From Sva-07 sp963707515 (GTDB lineage Bacteria; Actinomycetota; Acidimicrobiia; Acidimicrobiales; Ilumatobacteraceae), in the NCBI GenBank assembly GCA_963707515.1, contig CAVPQI010000001.1:310001-374000 (forward strand): 64,000 nucleotides of DNA, read 5' to 3'. The position numbers were made by a program, and so were the translations under genes. How positions within the stretch are numbered: position 1 is the first letter of the stretch; every line of letters begins with the position of its first letter. Below the pieces are notes generated by a model that was given only the letters and a program-made list of their open reading frames with translations, did not search any database and was not told where the DNA came from. This document shows positions 46,580 through 55,279 of the stretch, one piece after another.

Positions 46580-47194
46580 GTCGCTGGCGGCGGGGATGGC
46601 GGAGAGGATGGCGACGAGGAAGTCGGCCGACGGCCCGAACGGTCGCAGGTCCCACGTCGCCAGCCGTACGTCCTCGCCCAGCCCGGCCGCGGCGACGTCG
46701 GCGAAGAACTGCTCGAACTCGTAGTCGCGACCGGCACCGAAGCCGATCACCAGCCGGCCGCCCGACGTCAGGCAGGCACCGAGGTTGGCGAGCACCTGGC
46801 GACGGGTGTCGGGGTCGAGGAACGGCATCACGTTGCCGGCCGAGACGATCACGTCGAACGACGCGGCGAGCCCCTCCGCCGCCGGGTCGAGGGCGGCGAG
46901 GTCACCGACGCGCCAGTCGGGACCGGGATGGTCCTCGCGGGCAGCGGCGATCAGCGCCGGATCGAGGTCGATGCCGACCACGTCGTGGCCGAGCTCGGCG
47001 AGGCGCGCCCCGACCCGTCCCGGCCCGCAGCCGGCATCGAGGATGCGTGCCCCGCGTGGCGCCAGGGCGTCGACGAGTCGGGCCTCGCCGTCGAGGTCGC
47101 GACCCTCGGCGGCCATCGCCCGGAACCGCTCGATGTACCACTGCGAGTGACCCGGGTTCTCCTCGAGCAGTCGCAACCAGCCGTTCGTCGCCAT
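46577..47194 (-). CDS. Class I SAM-dependent methyltransferase
   Basis: 205 aa from ATG 47194. Motif I is ILDAGCGPGRVGARLAELGHDVVGIDLDP; motif II/III follow as DVIVSAGNVMPFLDP and LGACLTSGGRLVIGFGAG. It is a single-domain enzyme similar to actinobacterial SAM methyltransferases with the N-terminal HSQWYIERFRAMAAEG motif, which often act on small molecules. No substrate can be named. It follows the crotonase gene by 44 bp. Confidence 0.85.
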   Translation of the reverse strand: MATNGWLRLLEENPGHSQWYIERFRAMAAEGRDLDGEARLVDALAPRGARILDAGCGPGRVGARLAELGHDVVGIDLDPALIAAAREDHPGPDWRVGDLAALDPAAEGLAASFDVIVSAGNVMPFLDPDTRRQVLANLGACLTSGGRLVIGFGAGRDYEFEQFFADVAAAGLGEDVRLATWDLRPFGPSADFLVAILSAIPAASD

Positions 47195-47238
47195 CAGGGG
47201 CACCGTACCGGCACGCTCGGCCGCGTCAATCGGACGCG

Positions 47239-48078
47239 TCAATCCGCATAGTTCGGTGTGCGCTTCTCCATGCCGGCCATCACGGCCTCGACCTGGTTCG
47301 GTGTGCCGATCTGGGCGCCGATCGTCTGGCGTTCGGCGGCGAACTGGTCGGCGGCGCCGGCGCGCAGCTGGCGGTTGAACAACTCCTTCGATCCGCGGAT
47401 CGCGCCGGGGCTCATGCCGGCGATCTCGCGGGCCAGCGCCATCGCATCGTCCTTCGGGTTGTCGCTCAGCCGCGTCACCAGCCCGAGCTCGGCGCCCTCG
47501 CGGCCGTCGAAGATGCGCGCCGTGAACGTCAGCTCCTTGGCGATGTCGGGTCGGGTCAGCTGGCTGAGGATGTAGGTGCCGGTCATGTCGGGCACGAGCC
47601 CCCAGTAGACCTCGCGCACCGACATCTTGGTGTCCGGGTGGACGATACGGATGTCCGCCCCGAGGGCGATCTGCAGACCGCCGCCGAGGGCGTGACCGTG
47701 GACGGCAGCGATCACCGGCACGGGCAGCTCCTGCCACACCCAGCAGACCTGCTGACCGAGGTGCGTGATCCGGCCGTCCTTCATCGCGCCCGGGTTGCCG
47801 TCGCTGCGATCGTTCTGGGCGGCGTCGCCGCGATCGTTCTGGGCGGCGCCGCCGCTGCCGGCGATCGCCTGCATCGACGCGAAGTCCAAGCCGGCGCAGA
47901 ACGACGCGCCGTCGCCCGACAGCACGACGGCGCGCACGCCGGACTCACCCTTGAGCTGCTCGCCGGCCTCCGCGATCGCCGCGAACTGGGCGTTGTCGAG
48001 GGCGTTGCGCTTGTCGGCGCGGTTGAACACGACGTCGGCGACGCCGTCGGTGATGGTGACGAGAACTCGATCGGACAT
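47239..48078 (-). CDS. Crotonase/enoyl-CoA hydratase family protein
   Basis: 279 aa. VVLSGDGASFCAGLDFASMQ and PVIAAVHGHALGGGLQIALGADIRIVHPDTKMSVREVYWGLVPDMTG (split by motif) are the CoA and oxyanion segments. The usual second catalytic Glu is replaced by Asp in VPDMTG, so it may not be a simple hydratase; the actinobacterial crotonase group with this motif is usually annotated only by family. A short internal repeat NDRGDAAQNDRSDG interrupts the loop at about 90-103. Confidence 0.83.
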   Translation of the reverse strand: MSDRVLVTITDGVADVVFNRADKRNALDNAQFAAIAEAGEQLKGESGVRAVVLSGDGASFCAGLDFASMQAIAGSGGAAQNDRGDAAQNDRSDGNPGAMKDGRITHLGQQVCWVWQELPVPVIAAVHGHALGGGLQIALGADIRIVHPDTKMSVREVYWGLVPDMTGTYILSQLTRPDIAKELTFTARIFDGREGAELGLVTRLSDNPKDDAMALAREIAGMSPGAIRGSKELFNRQLRAGAADQFAAERQTIGAQIGTPNQVEAVMAGMEKRTPNYAD

Positions 48079-48102
48079 GGCGCCGAGTCTGTCACCGCGC
48101 CG

Positions 48103-49317
48103 TCAGCGGCGACGCACCAGAGACCGGTCGATGTCGGCGATCGTGGCCCGACCGCACAGCGCCATCGTGCGCCGCATGCCGTCGCGGAAGAACTCCAGGA
48201 CGTGGTCGACGCCACGCTCCCCCGCCGCCCCCAACGCATACAGGTAGGGCCGGCCCATCGACACGGCGTCGGCACCGAGGGCGATCGCCTTGACGACGTC
48301 GCTGCCCCGGCGGACGCCGCCGTCGCAGATGATCGTCGGGTCCTCGCCGACCGCCTGGCGGACCGGCTCGACGAGGTCGATCGGGGCCGGGGCGTCGTCG
48401 AGCTGGCGGCCGCCGTGGTTGGACAGGCCGAGTCCCTCGACGCCCATCGCCGCGGCGGTGCGGGCGTCGTCGACGGACTGGATCCCCTTGAGCACGATCG
48501 GCCCGTCCCAGACGCCGCGCAACCATTCGACGTCGTGCCAGGACAGCGCCGGGTCGAACTGGCGGTGCATGTGGTCGGCGAGCGTGACGGCCGTGCTGCC
48601 GTCCTCGTCGCTGAGCCCGACGACGTTGGCGAACGTGATCGGCTCGTTGCGCAAGAAGTCGAGCGTCCACGCCGGGTGGACGATGCCGTCGATGATCGTG
48701 CCAGGGCCGATCTTCGGCGGCAGGGTCATGCCGCGACGGACGTCGCGCTCGCGCCGTCCGAGCATCGCCGTGTCGACGGTCAGCCAGACGGCGGTGTAGC
48801 CGGCCGCCTTGGCCCGTCCGATGAGCTCCTCGACGAGCTTGCGGTCACGCCACGCGTAGACCTGGAACCACTTGTCGCCGTCGGAGACCGCCGCCACCTC
48901 TTCGATCGAGCGGGTGCCCATCGTGGACAGCGACCACGGGATCCCGGCGCGGGCGGCGGCGCGGGCGACGGCGAGCTCGCCTTGGGAGTGGGCGATGCGG
49001 GTGAAGCCCGTCGGCGCCAGCACGATCGGCATCGACGAGGGCCGCCCGAGGATCGTCGTCGACGTGTCGAGGGCGCTCATGTCGCGCAGGATCCGGGGCT
49101 CGAACTCGTAGTCGGCGAACGCCGCCACGTTGCGCGCCAGCGAGCGCTCGTCCTCGGCGCCGCCGTCGATGTAGTCGAACACGCCACGGGGCAGTCGGCG
49201 GCGGGCGAACGTGCGGAAGTCGTCGATCGTCGCCGCCCGCCGCAGCCGGCGATCGATCGGGTGCAGCGTCAGCTTGTCGAATTGCACCACCGACCGGAAC
49301 GTGTCCCACATCTGCAC
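48103..49317 (-). CDS. lldD: FMN-dependent alpha-hydroxy-acid oxidase/dehydrogenase (LldD-like)
   Basis: 404 aa; oxidises L-lactate or a related 2-hydroxy acid. TIDDFRTFARRRLPRGVFDYIDGGAEDE opens the TIM barrel; FMN and substrate residues appear in APTGFTRIAHSQGE, STMGTRSIEEVA, LTVDTAMLGRRERDVR, GLSNHGGRQLDDAPA (catalytic His and Arg) and CDGGVRRGSDVVKAIALGADAVSMGRPYLYAL. The start is GTG 49317 or the ATG two codons later. Mycofactocin-linked and lactate enzymes share this family, so the acid is not certain. Confidence 0.87.
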   Translation of the reverse strand: MQMWDTFRSVVQFDKLTLHPIDRRLRRAATIDDFRTFARRRLPRGVFDYIDGGAEDERSLARNVAAFADYEFEPRILRDMSALDTSTTILGRPSSMPIVLAPTGFTRIAHSQGELAVARAAARAGIPWSLSTMGTRSIEEVAAVSDGDKWFQVYAWRDRKLVEELIGRAKAAGYTAVWLTVDTAMLGRRERDVRRGMTLPPKIGPGTIIDGIVHPAWTLDFLRNEPITFANVVGLSDEDGSTAVTLADHMHRQFDPALSWHDVEWLRGVWDGPIVLKGIQSVDDARTAAAMGVEGLGLSNHGGRQLDDAPAPIDLVEPVRQAVGEDPTIICDGGVRRGSDVVKAIALGADAVSMGRPYLYALGAAGERGVDHVLEFFRDGMRRTMALCGRATIADIDRSLVRRR

Positions 49318-49339
49318 CGCGCAGCGTAGACCGGCGATG

Positions 49340-49376
49340 TCACCATCGTTCGGGGACGGGACCCGAGCGTTCGTCA
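49340..49376. repeat. 37-bp element of the GGGACCCGTCCCC family (copy 2)
   Basis: Reverse orientation: CGGGGACGGGACCCGAGCG in the centre. The right end is the stop codon of the GntR gene (TCA at 49374-49376). Arms are only partly complementary. It lies in the gap before lldD. Confidence 0.7.
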
Positions 49377-50100
49377 GTCGACGATGCGCAGGCCGCTCGG
49401 CGTCATCGACGGTTCGGCGGTCGGCAGGTCGACCACGAACTCGGTGCGATGCGCCGGGAAGACGTGCTCGCTGACGAGCACCGGGTCACCGTTGCGGTCG
49501 GTCGTGACGCGCTGGCAGCGCAGCACGGGTGAACCGACCGGCACGCCGAGCAGCGCCGCGTCGGCGGCCTCGATCAGGTCGGCGCCGATCGTCTGCGTGG
49601 CCCCGCGCAGGTCGATGTCGAGCAACTCGTAGAACGGTCGGCGTTCGACGTCGCGCCGCGACAGGTGCTGCACCGAGCTCGGCCGGACACCACACGGTCA
49701 CGACGGCGAACGGTTCGCCGTCGGCGAGGTTGACCCGCTTGACCCGCAGCACCTGGTCGACACCGAGGACCGAGCGGACACGGTCCGGCGCCGGCTCGAA
49801 GGCGAACTCCTCGATCTTGCGCTCGGACAGCTTGCCGACCCCTTCGACGTGCGACTCGATCGTCGCCAACGACTCCAAGCTCTGCGGCACCGGGTCGGTG
49901 GCGACGAACCACCCGAACCCCTGCCGGGCGGCGATCAGCCCTTCGTCGCGCACCAGCTCGAGTGCCCGACGAATCGTCACCCGCGAGACCCCGAACTCGA
50001 CCGACATCTCCGCCTCCGACGGCAGCACCGAACCCGCCGGCGCCGTGGTCGCCCGGCGACGCAACTCGTCGGCGATCTCCTGGTAGCGGATCTGGCGCAT
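49374..50100 (-). pseudogene. GntR family regulator with UTRA domain, frameshifted
   Basis: ATG 50100 opens MRQIRYQEIADELRRRATT, then SVLPSEAEMSVEFGVSRVTIRRALELVRDEGLIAARQGFGWFV, a complete GntR winged helix (about 8-70). The UTRA ligand domain follows (VLRVKRVNLADGEPFAVVTVWCPAEL). Near 49670-49676 one extra G shifts the frame, after which HLSRRDVERRPFYELLDIDL, LLGVPVGSPVLRCQRVTTD and VLVSEHVFPAHRTEFVVDLP complete the UTRA fold. Total about 242 codons. It is divergent from acn; the intergenic A/T-rich palindrome is a likely operator. Confidence 0.83.
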
Positions 50101-50140
50101 GCGTCCTCGTGTCGTCGTCCCGGCCGCCCTCGGCGGATGG

Positions 50141-50168
50141 TTGTGTCCCGGTCAACTTGTATTATAGT
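50141..50168 (+). promoter_or_regulatory. Aconitase promoter, apparently leaderless, with a possible GntR operator
   Basis: TTGTGT (50141-50146), 16 bp, TATAGT (50163-50168). The expected start point, 7 nt downstream, falls on the ATG at 50176, so the message would have no leader and no RBS is visible. The A/T block TTGTATTATAGTTGTCTACA (50157-50176) has TGTA...TACA ends and is a candidate binding site for the adjacent GntR protein. Confidence 0.6.
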
Positions 50169-50175
50169 TGTCTAC

Positions 50176-52479
50176 ATGACCGACGCCAGCACCCACCACG
50201 ACGATGGCGCGTCCCGCCACCCCGGCGCGAGCACGCCCATCGAGCTCGTCGACGCCGTCTACGCCAGCCTCCCCGCCCGCGTCGAGCGCGCCCGCGAGCG
50301 GCTCGGACGTCCGTTGACGCTCACCGAGAAGATCCTCTTCAACCATCTCGTCGACGTCGACGAGGCCGTCGAGCGCGGCGCCACCTACAACGACTTCAAC
50401 CCCGACCGCGTCGCCATGCAGGACGCCACGGCACAGATGGCGCTGCTGCAGTTCATGACCGCCGGGCTGCCCGAGGCGGCCGTGCCGTCGACCGTGCACT
50501 GCGACCACCTGATCCAGGCCAAGGTCGGCGCGACCATCGACCTCGGTGTCGCCATCGACACCAACAAGGAGGTCTACGACTTCCTCCGCTCGGTGTCGGC
50601 GAAGTACCGCATCGGCTTCTGGGGGCCCGGCTCGGGCATCATCCACCAGGTCGTGCTCGAGAACTACGCCTTCCCCGGCGGGATGATGATCGGCACCGAC
50701 AGCCACACCCCGAACGCCGGCGGGCTCGGCATGGTCGCCATCGGCGTCGGCGGCGCGGATGCCGTCGACGTGATGACCGGCTTCCCGTTCAACGTCCGCT
50801 GGCCGAAGGTCATCGGCGTCAAGCTGACCGGCACGCTCAGCGGCTGGTCGAGCCCCAAGGACGTCATCCTCGAGGTCGCCCGCGTGCTCACCGTCGAAGG
50901 TGGCACCGGCGCCATCGTCGAGTACTTCGGCCCCGGCGCCGATTCGATCTCGGCCACCGGCAAGGCGACGATCTGCAACATGGGCGCCGAGATCGGCGCC
51001 ACGACGTCGCACTTCCCGTACGACCAGAACATGGCCGCCTACCTCAAGGCGACCGGGCGCGAGGCGATCGCCGACGCCGCCGACAAGGTCGCCGAGCACC
51101 TCCGTGCCGACGACGGTGCGTTCTACGACCAGCTGATCGAGATCGACCTCGACGAGCTCAAGCCGTTGATCAACGGCCCCCACTCCCCCGACCGGGCGCA
51201 CAAGGTCGGCGCCGCCGGCGTCGGTGCGGCCGCTCGCGAGAACGACTGGCCGCTCGAGCCGTCGGCGTGCCTCATCGGGTCGTGCACGAACTCGTCGTAC
51301 GAGGACATCACCCGCGTCGCCTCGATCGCTCGCCAGGCCGCGGCCCGAGGATTGACGGCGAAGTGCGAACTGCTGATCACCCCCGGCTCCGAGCAGGTCC
51401 GGGCGACGATCGAGCGCGACGGGCTGCTCGCCGACCTCGAAGCGATCGGCGGCACCGTGCTGGCCAACGCCTGCGGGCCGTGCATCGGCCAGTGGTCCCG
51501 GCCCGAGTCGATCACCGGCGCCCCGAACACGATCGTCAACTCGTACAACCGCAACTTCCCGAAGCGCAACGACGGCTCACCGAAGACGCTCAGCTTCGTC
51601 ACCTCGCCGGACACGGTGCTGGCGATCGCCCTCGCCGGGCGGCTCGACTTCGACCCGACGACCGACACGATCACCGCCCCCGACGGCAGCGAGGTGACCC
51701 TCGACGCGCCGGTCGGCGAGATCCTCCCCGACGCCGGCTACGACCCCGGCCAGGACACGTTCACGGCTCCGCCCGACGACGCGTCGGCCGTCACCGTCGA
51801 GGTGTCGCCGACCAGCGACCGCCTGCAGCTCCTCGAGCCGTTCCCGGCGTGGGACGGCCAGGACTACGTCGGCCTGCCGGTGCTGATGAAGGCGCAGGGC
51901 AAGTGCACGACCGACCACATCTCGGCGGCCGGCCCGTGGCTCAAGTACCGCGGTCATCTCGAGAACATCTCCGGCAACCTGTTCGCCGGTGCCGTCAACG
52001 CCTACACCGGCGAGGCCGGTACGGGCAAGGACATCACCGACGGCGAGACCCGGACCTATCCGGAGATCGCCAAGCGGTACCACGAGGCGGGAATCCGCTG
52101 GGTGGCGATCGGCGACCGCAACTACGGCGAAGGCTCGTCGCGTGAGCACGCGGCGATGGAGCCCCGGTTCCGTGGTGGCGTGGTCATCTTCGCCCGCTCG
52201 TTCGCCCGCATCCACGAGACCAACGCCAAGAAGCAGGGTCTGTTGCCGTTGACGTTCGCCGATCCGGACACCTACGAGCTGATCGGCGAGGACGACACGA
52301 TCAACGTCCTCGGTCTGCCGCCGGTCCCCGGCCAGAACGTCCGCTGCCAGATCGTCAAGCCCGACGGCTCGACCATCGACTTCGAGGCCGTGCACACGTT
52401 CAGCCCCGAACAGGTCGAGTGGTTCAAGGCCGGCTCGGCGCTCAACATCGTCCGCCAGAAGGTCGCCGCCGGCAACTGA
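50176..52479 (+). CDS. acn: Aconitate hydratase, mitochondrial type
   Basis: 767 aa from ATG 50176. Converts citrate to isocitrate in the TCA cycle. Fe-S ligands are in IGSCTNSSYED and ANACGPCIGQW, and the active-site Arg/Ser loops are in MIGTDSHTPNAGGLGM, NMGAEIGATTSHFPYD and GDRNYGEGSSREHAAMEPR. The swivelling domain 4 begins near 560 (LMKAQGKCTTDHISAAGPWLKYRGHLENISGNLFAGAVNAYTGE, split). Length fits the mitochondrial-type family rather than the roughly 900-aa AcnA. Note the His-rich N-terminal extension (MTDASTHHDDGASRHPG). Confidence 0.95.
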   Translation: MTDASTHHDDGASRHPGASTPIELVDAVYASLPARVERARERLGRPLTLTEKILFNHLVDVDEAVERGATYNDFNPDRVAMQDATAQMALLQFMTAGLPEAAVPSTVHCDHLIQAKVGATIDLGVAIDTNKEVYDFLRSVSAKYRIGFWGPGSGIIHQVVLENYAFPGGMMIGTDSHTPNAGGLGMVAIGVGGADAVDVMTGFPFNVRWPKVIGVKLTGTLSGWSSPKDVILEVARVLTVEGGTGAIVEYFGPGADSISATGKATICNMGAEIGATTSHFPYDQNMAAYLKATGREAIADAADKVAEHLRADDGAFYDQLIEIDLDELKPLINGPHSPDRAHKVGAAGVGAAARENDWPLEPSACLIGSCTNSSYEDITRVASIARQAAARGLTAKCELLITPGSEQVRATIERDGLLADLEAIGGTVLANACGPCIGQWSRPESITGAPNTIVNSYNRNFPKRNDGSPKTLSFVTSPDTVLAIALAGRLDFDPTTDTITAPDGSEVTLDAPVGEILPDAGYDPGQDTFTAPPDDASAVTVEVSPTSDRLQLLEPFPAWDGQDYVGLPVLMKAQGKCTTDHISAAGPWLKYRGHLENISGNLFAGAVNAYTGEAGTGKDITDGETRTYPEIAKRYHEAGIRWVAIGDRNYGEGSSREHAAMEPRFRGGVVIFARSFARIHETNAKKQGLLPLTFADPDTYELIGEDDTINVLGLPPVPGQNVRCQIVKPDGSTIDFEAVHTFSPEQVEWFKAGSALNIVRQKVAAGN

Positions 52480-52504
52480 CGTGGCACCGGTGCCGGGCCC
52501 GACG

Positions 52505-52565
52505 TGACCCTCATCTGACCCTCATGTGACCCTCATGTGACCCTCGACGGTCATGAGGGTCACAT
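52505..52565. repeat. 11-bp direct repeat ending in a 14-bp hairpin
   Basis: Units TGACCCTCATC, TGACCCTCATG, TGACCCTCATG, TGACCCTC run from 52505 to 52545. ATGTGACCCTCATG (52524-52537) pairs perfectly with CATGAGGGTCACAT (52552-52565). It follows the acn stop by 25 bp and could terminate transcription; no U-run. Confidence 0.75.
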
Positions 52566-52606
52566 CGGGCGCCCGGCACGGTCGTCACATCGCATACGGT
52601 CGCGAC

Positions 52607-53263
52607 ATGGACATCCGCGAGGCGATCCGCACGAACGGTGCCGCCCGGCGGTTCACCGCCGACCCGGTCGAGCGGGCGACGGTGCTGTCGATCCTCGACG
52701 ACGCTCGTTTCGCCCCCTCCGGCGGCAACCGTCAGCCGTGGCGGGTGGCGATCGTCGAGGACCGCATGCTGCGCCGTGAGATGGCGACGTTGATGCAGCC
52801 GGTGTGGGACGAGTACCTGGAGACGGCGATGCTCGGTGGCACGCCGTTCAACGCCATCGACTACGTCCGTCCGGCGAGCGTCGCACCGGGCAAGCCGAAC
52901 GACCTGTTCACCCACATCGAGTCGATCCCCGTCGTGCTCGCCGTCGCCGTCGATCTGGCGGACGTGGCGCTGATGGACGGCGAGCTCGACCGCCCGGCGA
53001 TGACGGGCGGGGCGTCGGTGTTCCCGTTCTGCTGGAACCTGTTGCTGTCGGCACGGGCGCACGGCCTCGGCGGCGTGATGACGACGTTCCTCAGCCGCGT
53101 CGAACCGGCGGCGGCGCCGGCCCTCGGTCTCCCCCACGGCCACGCCCTGGTGAGCACGATCTTCCTCGGCGTCCCCGAGCACCAGCCGACGAAGCTGACC
53201 CGCCGCCCGGTCGAGGACTTCACGACGATCGACCGCTTCGACGGTCCGCCCCCGACCGTCTAA
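52607..53263 (+). CDS. Nitroreductase family protein
   Basis: 218 aa from ATG 52607. DIREAIRTNGAARRFTADPV and ARFAPSGGNRQPWRVAIVED are the FMN-binding start; the C-terminal half has FPFCWNLLLSARAHGLGGVMTTF and STIFLGVPEHQP. Compared with the nitroreductase at 13.8 kb, the two share the family but little else. Unknown electron acceptor. The TAA stop is the left end of a 37-bp palindrome shared with the trpA stop. Confidence 0.87.
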   Translation: MDIREAIRTNGAARRFTADPVERATVLSILDDARFAPSGGNRQPWRVAIVEDRMLRREMATLMQPVWDEYLETAMLGGTPFNAIDYVRPASVAPGKPNDLFTHIESIPVVLAVAVDLADVALMDGELDRPAMTGGASVFPFCWNLLLSARAHGLGGVMTTFLSRVEPAAAPALGLPHGHALVSTIFLGVPEHQPTKLTRRPVEDFTTIDRFDGPPPTV

Positions 53264-53297
53264 CGAACGTTCGGGACCCGTCCCCAGACGTTCGTTA
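53261..53297. repeat. 37-bp palindrome, GGGACCCGTCCCC core (copy 3), spans two stop codons
   Basis: Perfect 10-bp arms TAACGAACGT (53261-53270) and ACGTTCGTTA (53288-53297). The first three bases are the nitroreductase stop and the last three are the trpA stop on the other strand. Probable bidirectional transcription end. Confidence 0.9.
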
Positions 53298-54089
53298 CTC
53301 GGCGTCGATGGCGGCGCGGACCTCGGCGACGTAGTCGCCGACGGCGTCGGGCCCGGACTCCATCAGCCGGCGGACGACGCTGGCGCCCTGCACCACGCCG
53401 TCGGCGATGCGCGTCGCCTCGTAGGCCTGCTCGGCGTTGGACACGCCGACGCCGACCAGCACCGGCACGTCGGTGATCGCCTTCAAGCGCTCTGCCAGCG
53501 ACGTCGCCGTCGACGCCAGCGAGTCGCGCTCGCCGGTCACCCCGAGCAACCCGACCGAGTACAAGAACCCACGGGCACGCTCGGCGACTCGCGGCAGCCG
53601 GTCGTCGGGTGCGGTCGGCGCGGCGAGCATGATCGTCTCGATCCCGGCTGCGTCGGCAGCGGCACACCACTCCCCCGACTCCTCCAGCGGCAGGTCGGGA
53701 AGGATCGCCCCGCTGATCCCGGCGCGGGCGAGGTCGGAGGCGAAGCGCGTCACACCGGGGTGATGGACGAGGTTGTAGTACGTCATCACGCCGAGCGGAA
53801 TGTCGACGTCGAGATCGGGCACGGCGTCGAGCACCGCTCGCGGTGTGATCCCGGCATCGAGCGCGGCCTGCGACGCCTGCTGGATCACCGGGCCGTCCAT
53901 CACCGGGTCGGAGAACGGGATCCCGATCTCGATGGCGTCGGCACCATTGGCCGCCGCGGCACGGATCGCCATCTCCCAGCCGGGATAGCCGCCGGTGATG
54001 TACGGCACGAGCAGCTTGCGGCCCGAGGAGCGCTTGGCCCGGAACTCGGCCTCCATCCGCCCGATCGGTCGGGTCGCGTGTTCGGTCAC
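53295..54089 (-). CDS. trpA: Tryptophan synthase alpha chain
   Basis: 264 aa; cleaves indole-3-glycerol phosphate and passes indole to TrpB. LVPYITGGYPGWEMAIRAA, IEIGIPFSDPVMDGPVIQQASQAALDAG (catalytic Glu and Asp), LPDLPLEESGEW and FLYSVGLLGVTGER are the conserved loops; VGVGVSNAEQAY completes the phosphate site. GTG 54089 overlaps the trpB stop. The frame otherwise extends upstream through trpB but without any family match. Confidence 0.94.
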   Translation of the reverse strand: MTEHATRPIGRMEAEFRAKRSSGRKLLVPYITGGYPGWEMAIRAAAANGADAIEIGIPFSDPVMDGPVIQQASQAALDAGITPRAVLDAVPDLDVDIPLGVMTYYNLVHHPGVTRFASDLARAGISGAILPDLPLEESGEWCAAADAAGIETIMLAAPTAPDDRLPRVAERARGFLYSVGLLGVTGERDSLASTATSLAERLKAITDVPVLVGVGVSNAEQAYEATRIADGVVQGASVVRRLMESGPDAVGDYVAEVRAAIDAE

Positions 54090-55279
54090 AGCCGGTCCTT
54101 GAGGATGTCCATCATCTGGGCGACGTCCTTGTCGCCGCGACCCGACAAGCTGAGCAGCACCGTCTGGCCCTGCATCGTCGGTGCCTCGCGCACGAGCCAG
54201 GCGACGGCGTGCGCGCTCTCGAGTGCCGGGATGATCCCCTCGGTGTGCGCGAGCAGGGCGAACGCATCGATCACCTCGTCGTCGGTCGCCGACGGGTACT
54301 CGGCGCGGCCGATCGACGCCAGGTACGAGTGCTCCGGCCCGACCCCGGGATAGTCGAGCCCGGCCGAGATCGACAGCGCCTCTTCGACCTGGCCGACCTC
54401 GTCCTGCATCAGATTGGAGCGCATGCCGTGCACCACACCGGGCACGCCGCGACCGATCGCCGCCCCGCCGGCCGGCTCGACGCCCACGAGGCGCACGCCG
54501 GGGTCGTCGACGAAGCCGGAGAAGATGCCCATCGCGTTGGAGCCGCCACCGACGCAGGCGACGACGACGTCGGGCAGCGCCCCGGTCACGTCGAGCATCT
54601 GCGCCCGCGCTTCCTCGCCGATCAGCGATTGGAACTGGCGCACGAGGTACGGATACGGGTGCGGGCCGACGACCGAGCCGAGGCAGAAGTGGGTGTCGGT
54701 GACGTTGGCGACCCAGTGGCGCATCGCCTCGTTGACGGCGTCCTTCAGCGTCCGGCTCCCCGACTCGACCGAGTGCACCTCGGCGCCGAGCAGGCGCATC
54801 CGGAACACGTTCAGCTCCTGCCGGGCGACGTCGACGGCACCCATGTACACGGTGCACTCGAGCCCCATCAGCGCCGCAGCGGTGGCGCTGGCGACGCCGT
54901 GCTGGCCGGCGCCGGTGTCGGCGACGATCCGCTGCTTGCCCATCCGTTTGGCGAGCAGCGCCTGGCCGATGACGTTGTTGATCTTGTGCGAGCCGGTGTG
55001 GTTGAGGTCCTCACGCTTGAGGATCAGCCTGACCCCGAGCCGGCTGCCGAGGTTGTGGCACTCGGTCAGGATCGAGGGCCGCCCGGAGTACTCGTTGTGG
55101 ACACGGGTGAGCTCGGCGCGGAACGCCGGGTCGTTCCAGGCGTCGTCGAACGCCGCCTCCAGCTCCTGGCAGGCGGGCACCAGCGTCTCGGGGACGAAGC
55201 GGCCACCGAACTCGCCGAAGCGGCCCGTGATGTCCGGGCGGGCGCGGAACGACGCCGGGTCGCGGTCGGTGTCGGTCAC
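54086..55279 (-). CDS. trpB: Tryptophan synthase beta chain
   Basis: 397 aa from GTG 55279. Joins indole and serine using PLP. FGGRFVPETLVPACQELE opens the chain; NHTGSHKINNVIGQALLAK holds the PLP Lys; ETGAGQHG is here DTGAGQHGVASATAAAL; GGGSNAMGIFSGF binds the cofactor phosphate; SAGLDYPGVGPEHS closes the active site. One notable point: Asp replaces Glu in the loop (DTGAGQHG). The catalytic Glu of E-T-G-A-G is thus conservatively changed. Operon trpF-trpB-trpA with 4-bp overlaps. Confidence 0.94.
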   Translation of the reverse strand: MTDTDRDPASFRARPDITGRFGEFGGRFVPETLVPACQELEAAFDDAWNDPAFRAELTRVHNEYSGRPSILTECHNLGSRLGVRLILKREDLNHTGSHKINNVIGQALLAKRMGKQRIVADTGAGQHGVASATAAALMGLECTVYMGAVDVARQELNVFRMRLLGAEVHSVESGSRTLKDAVNEAMRHWVANVTDTHFCLGSVVGPHPYPYLVRQFQSLIGEEARAQMLDVTGALPDVVVACVGGGSNAMGIFSGFVDDPGVRLVGVEPAGGAAIGRGVPGVVHGMRSNLMQDEVGQVEEALSISAGLDYPGVGPEHSYLASIGRAEYPSATDDEVIDAFALLAHTEGIIPALESAHAVAWLVREAPTMQGQTVLLSLSGRGDKDVAQMMDILKDRL

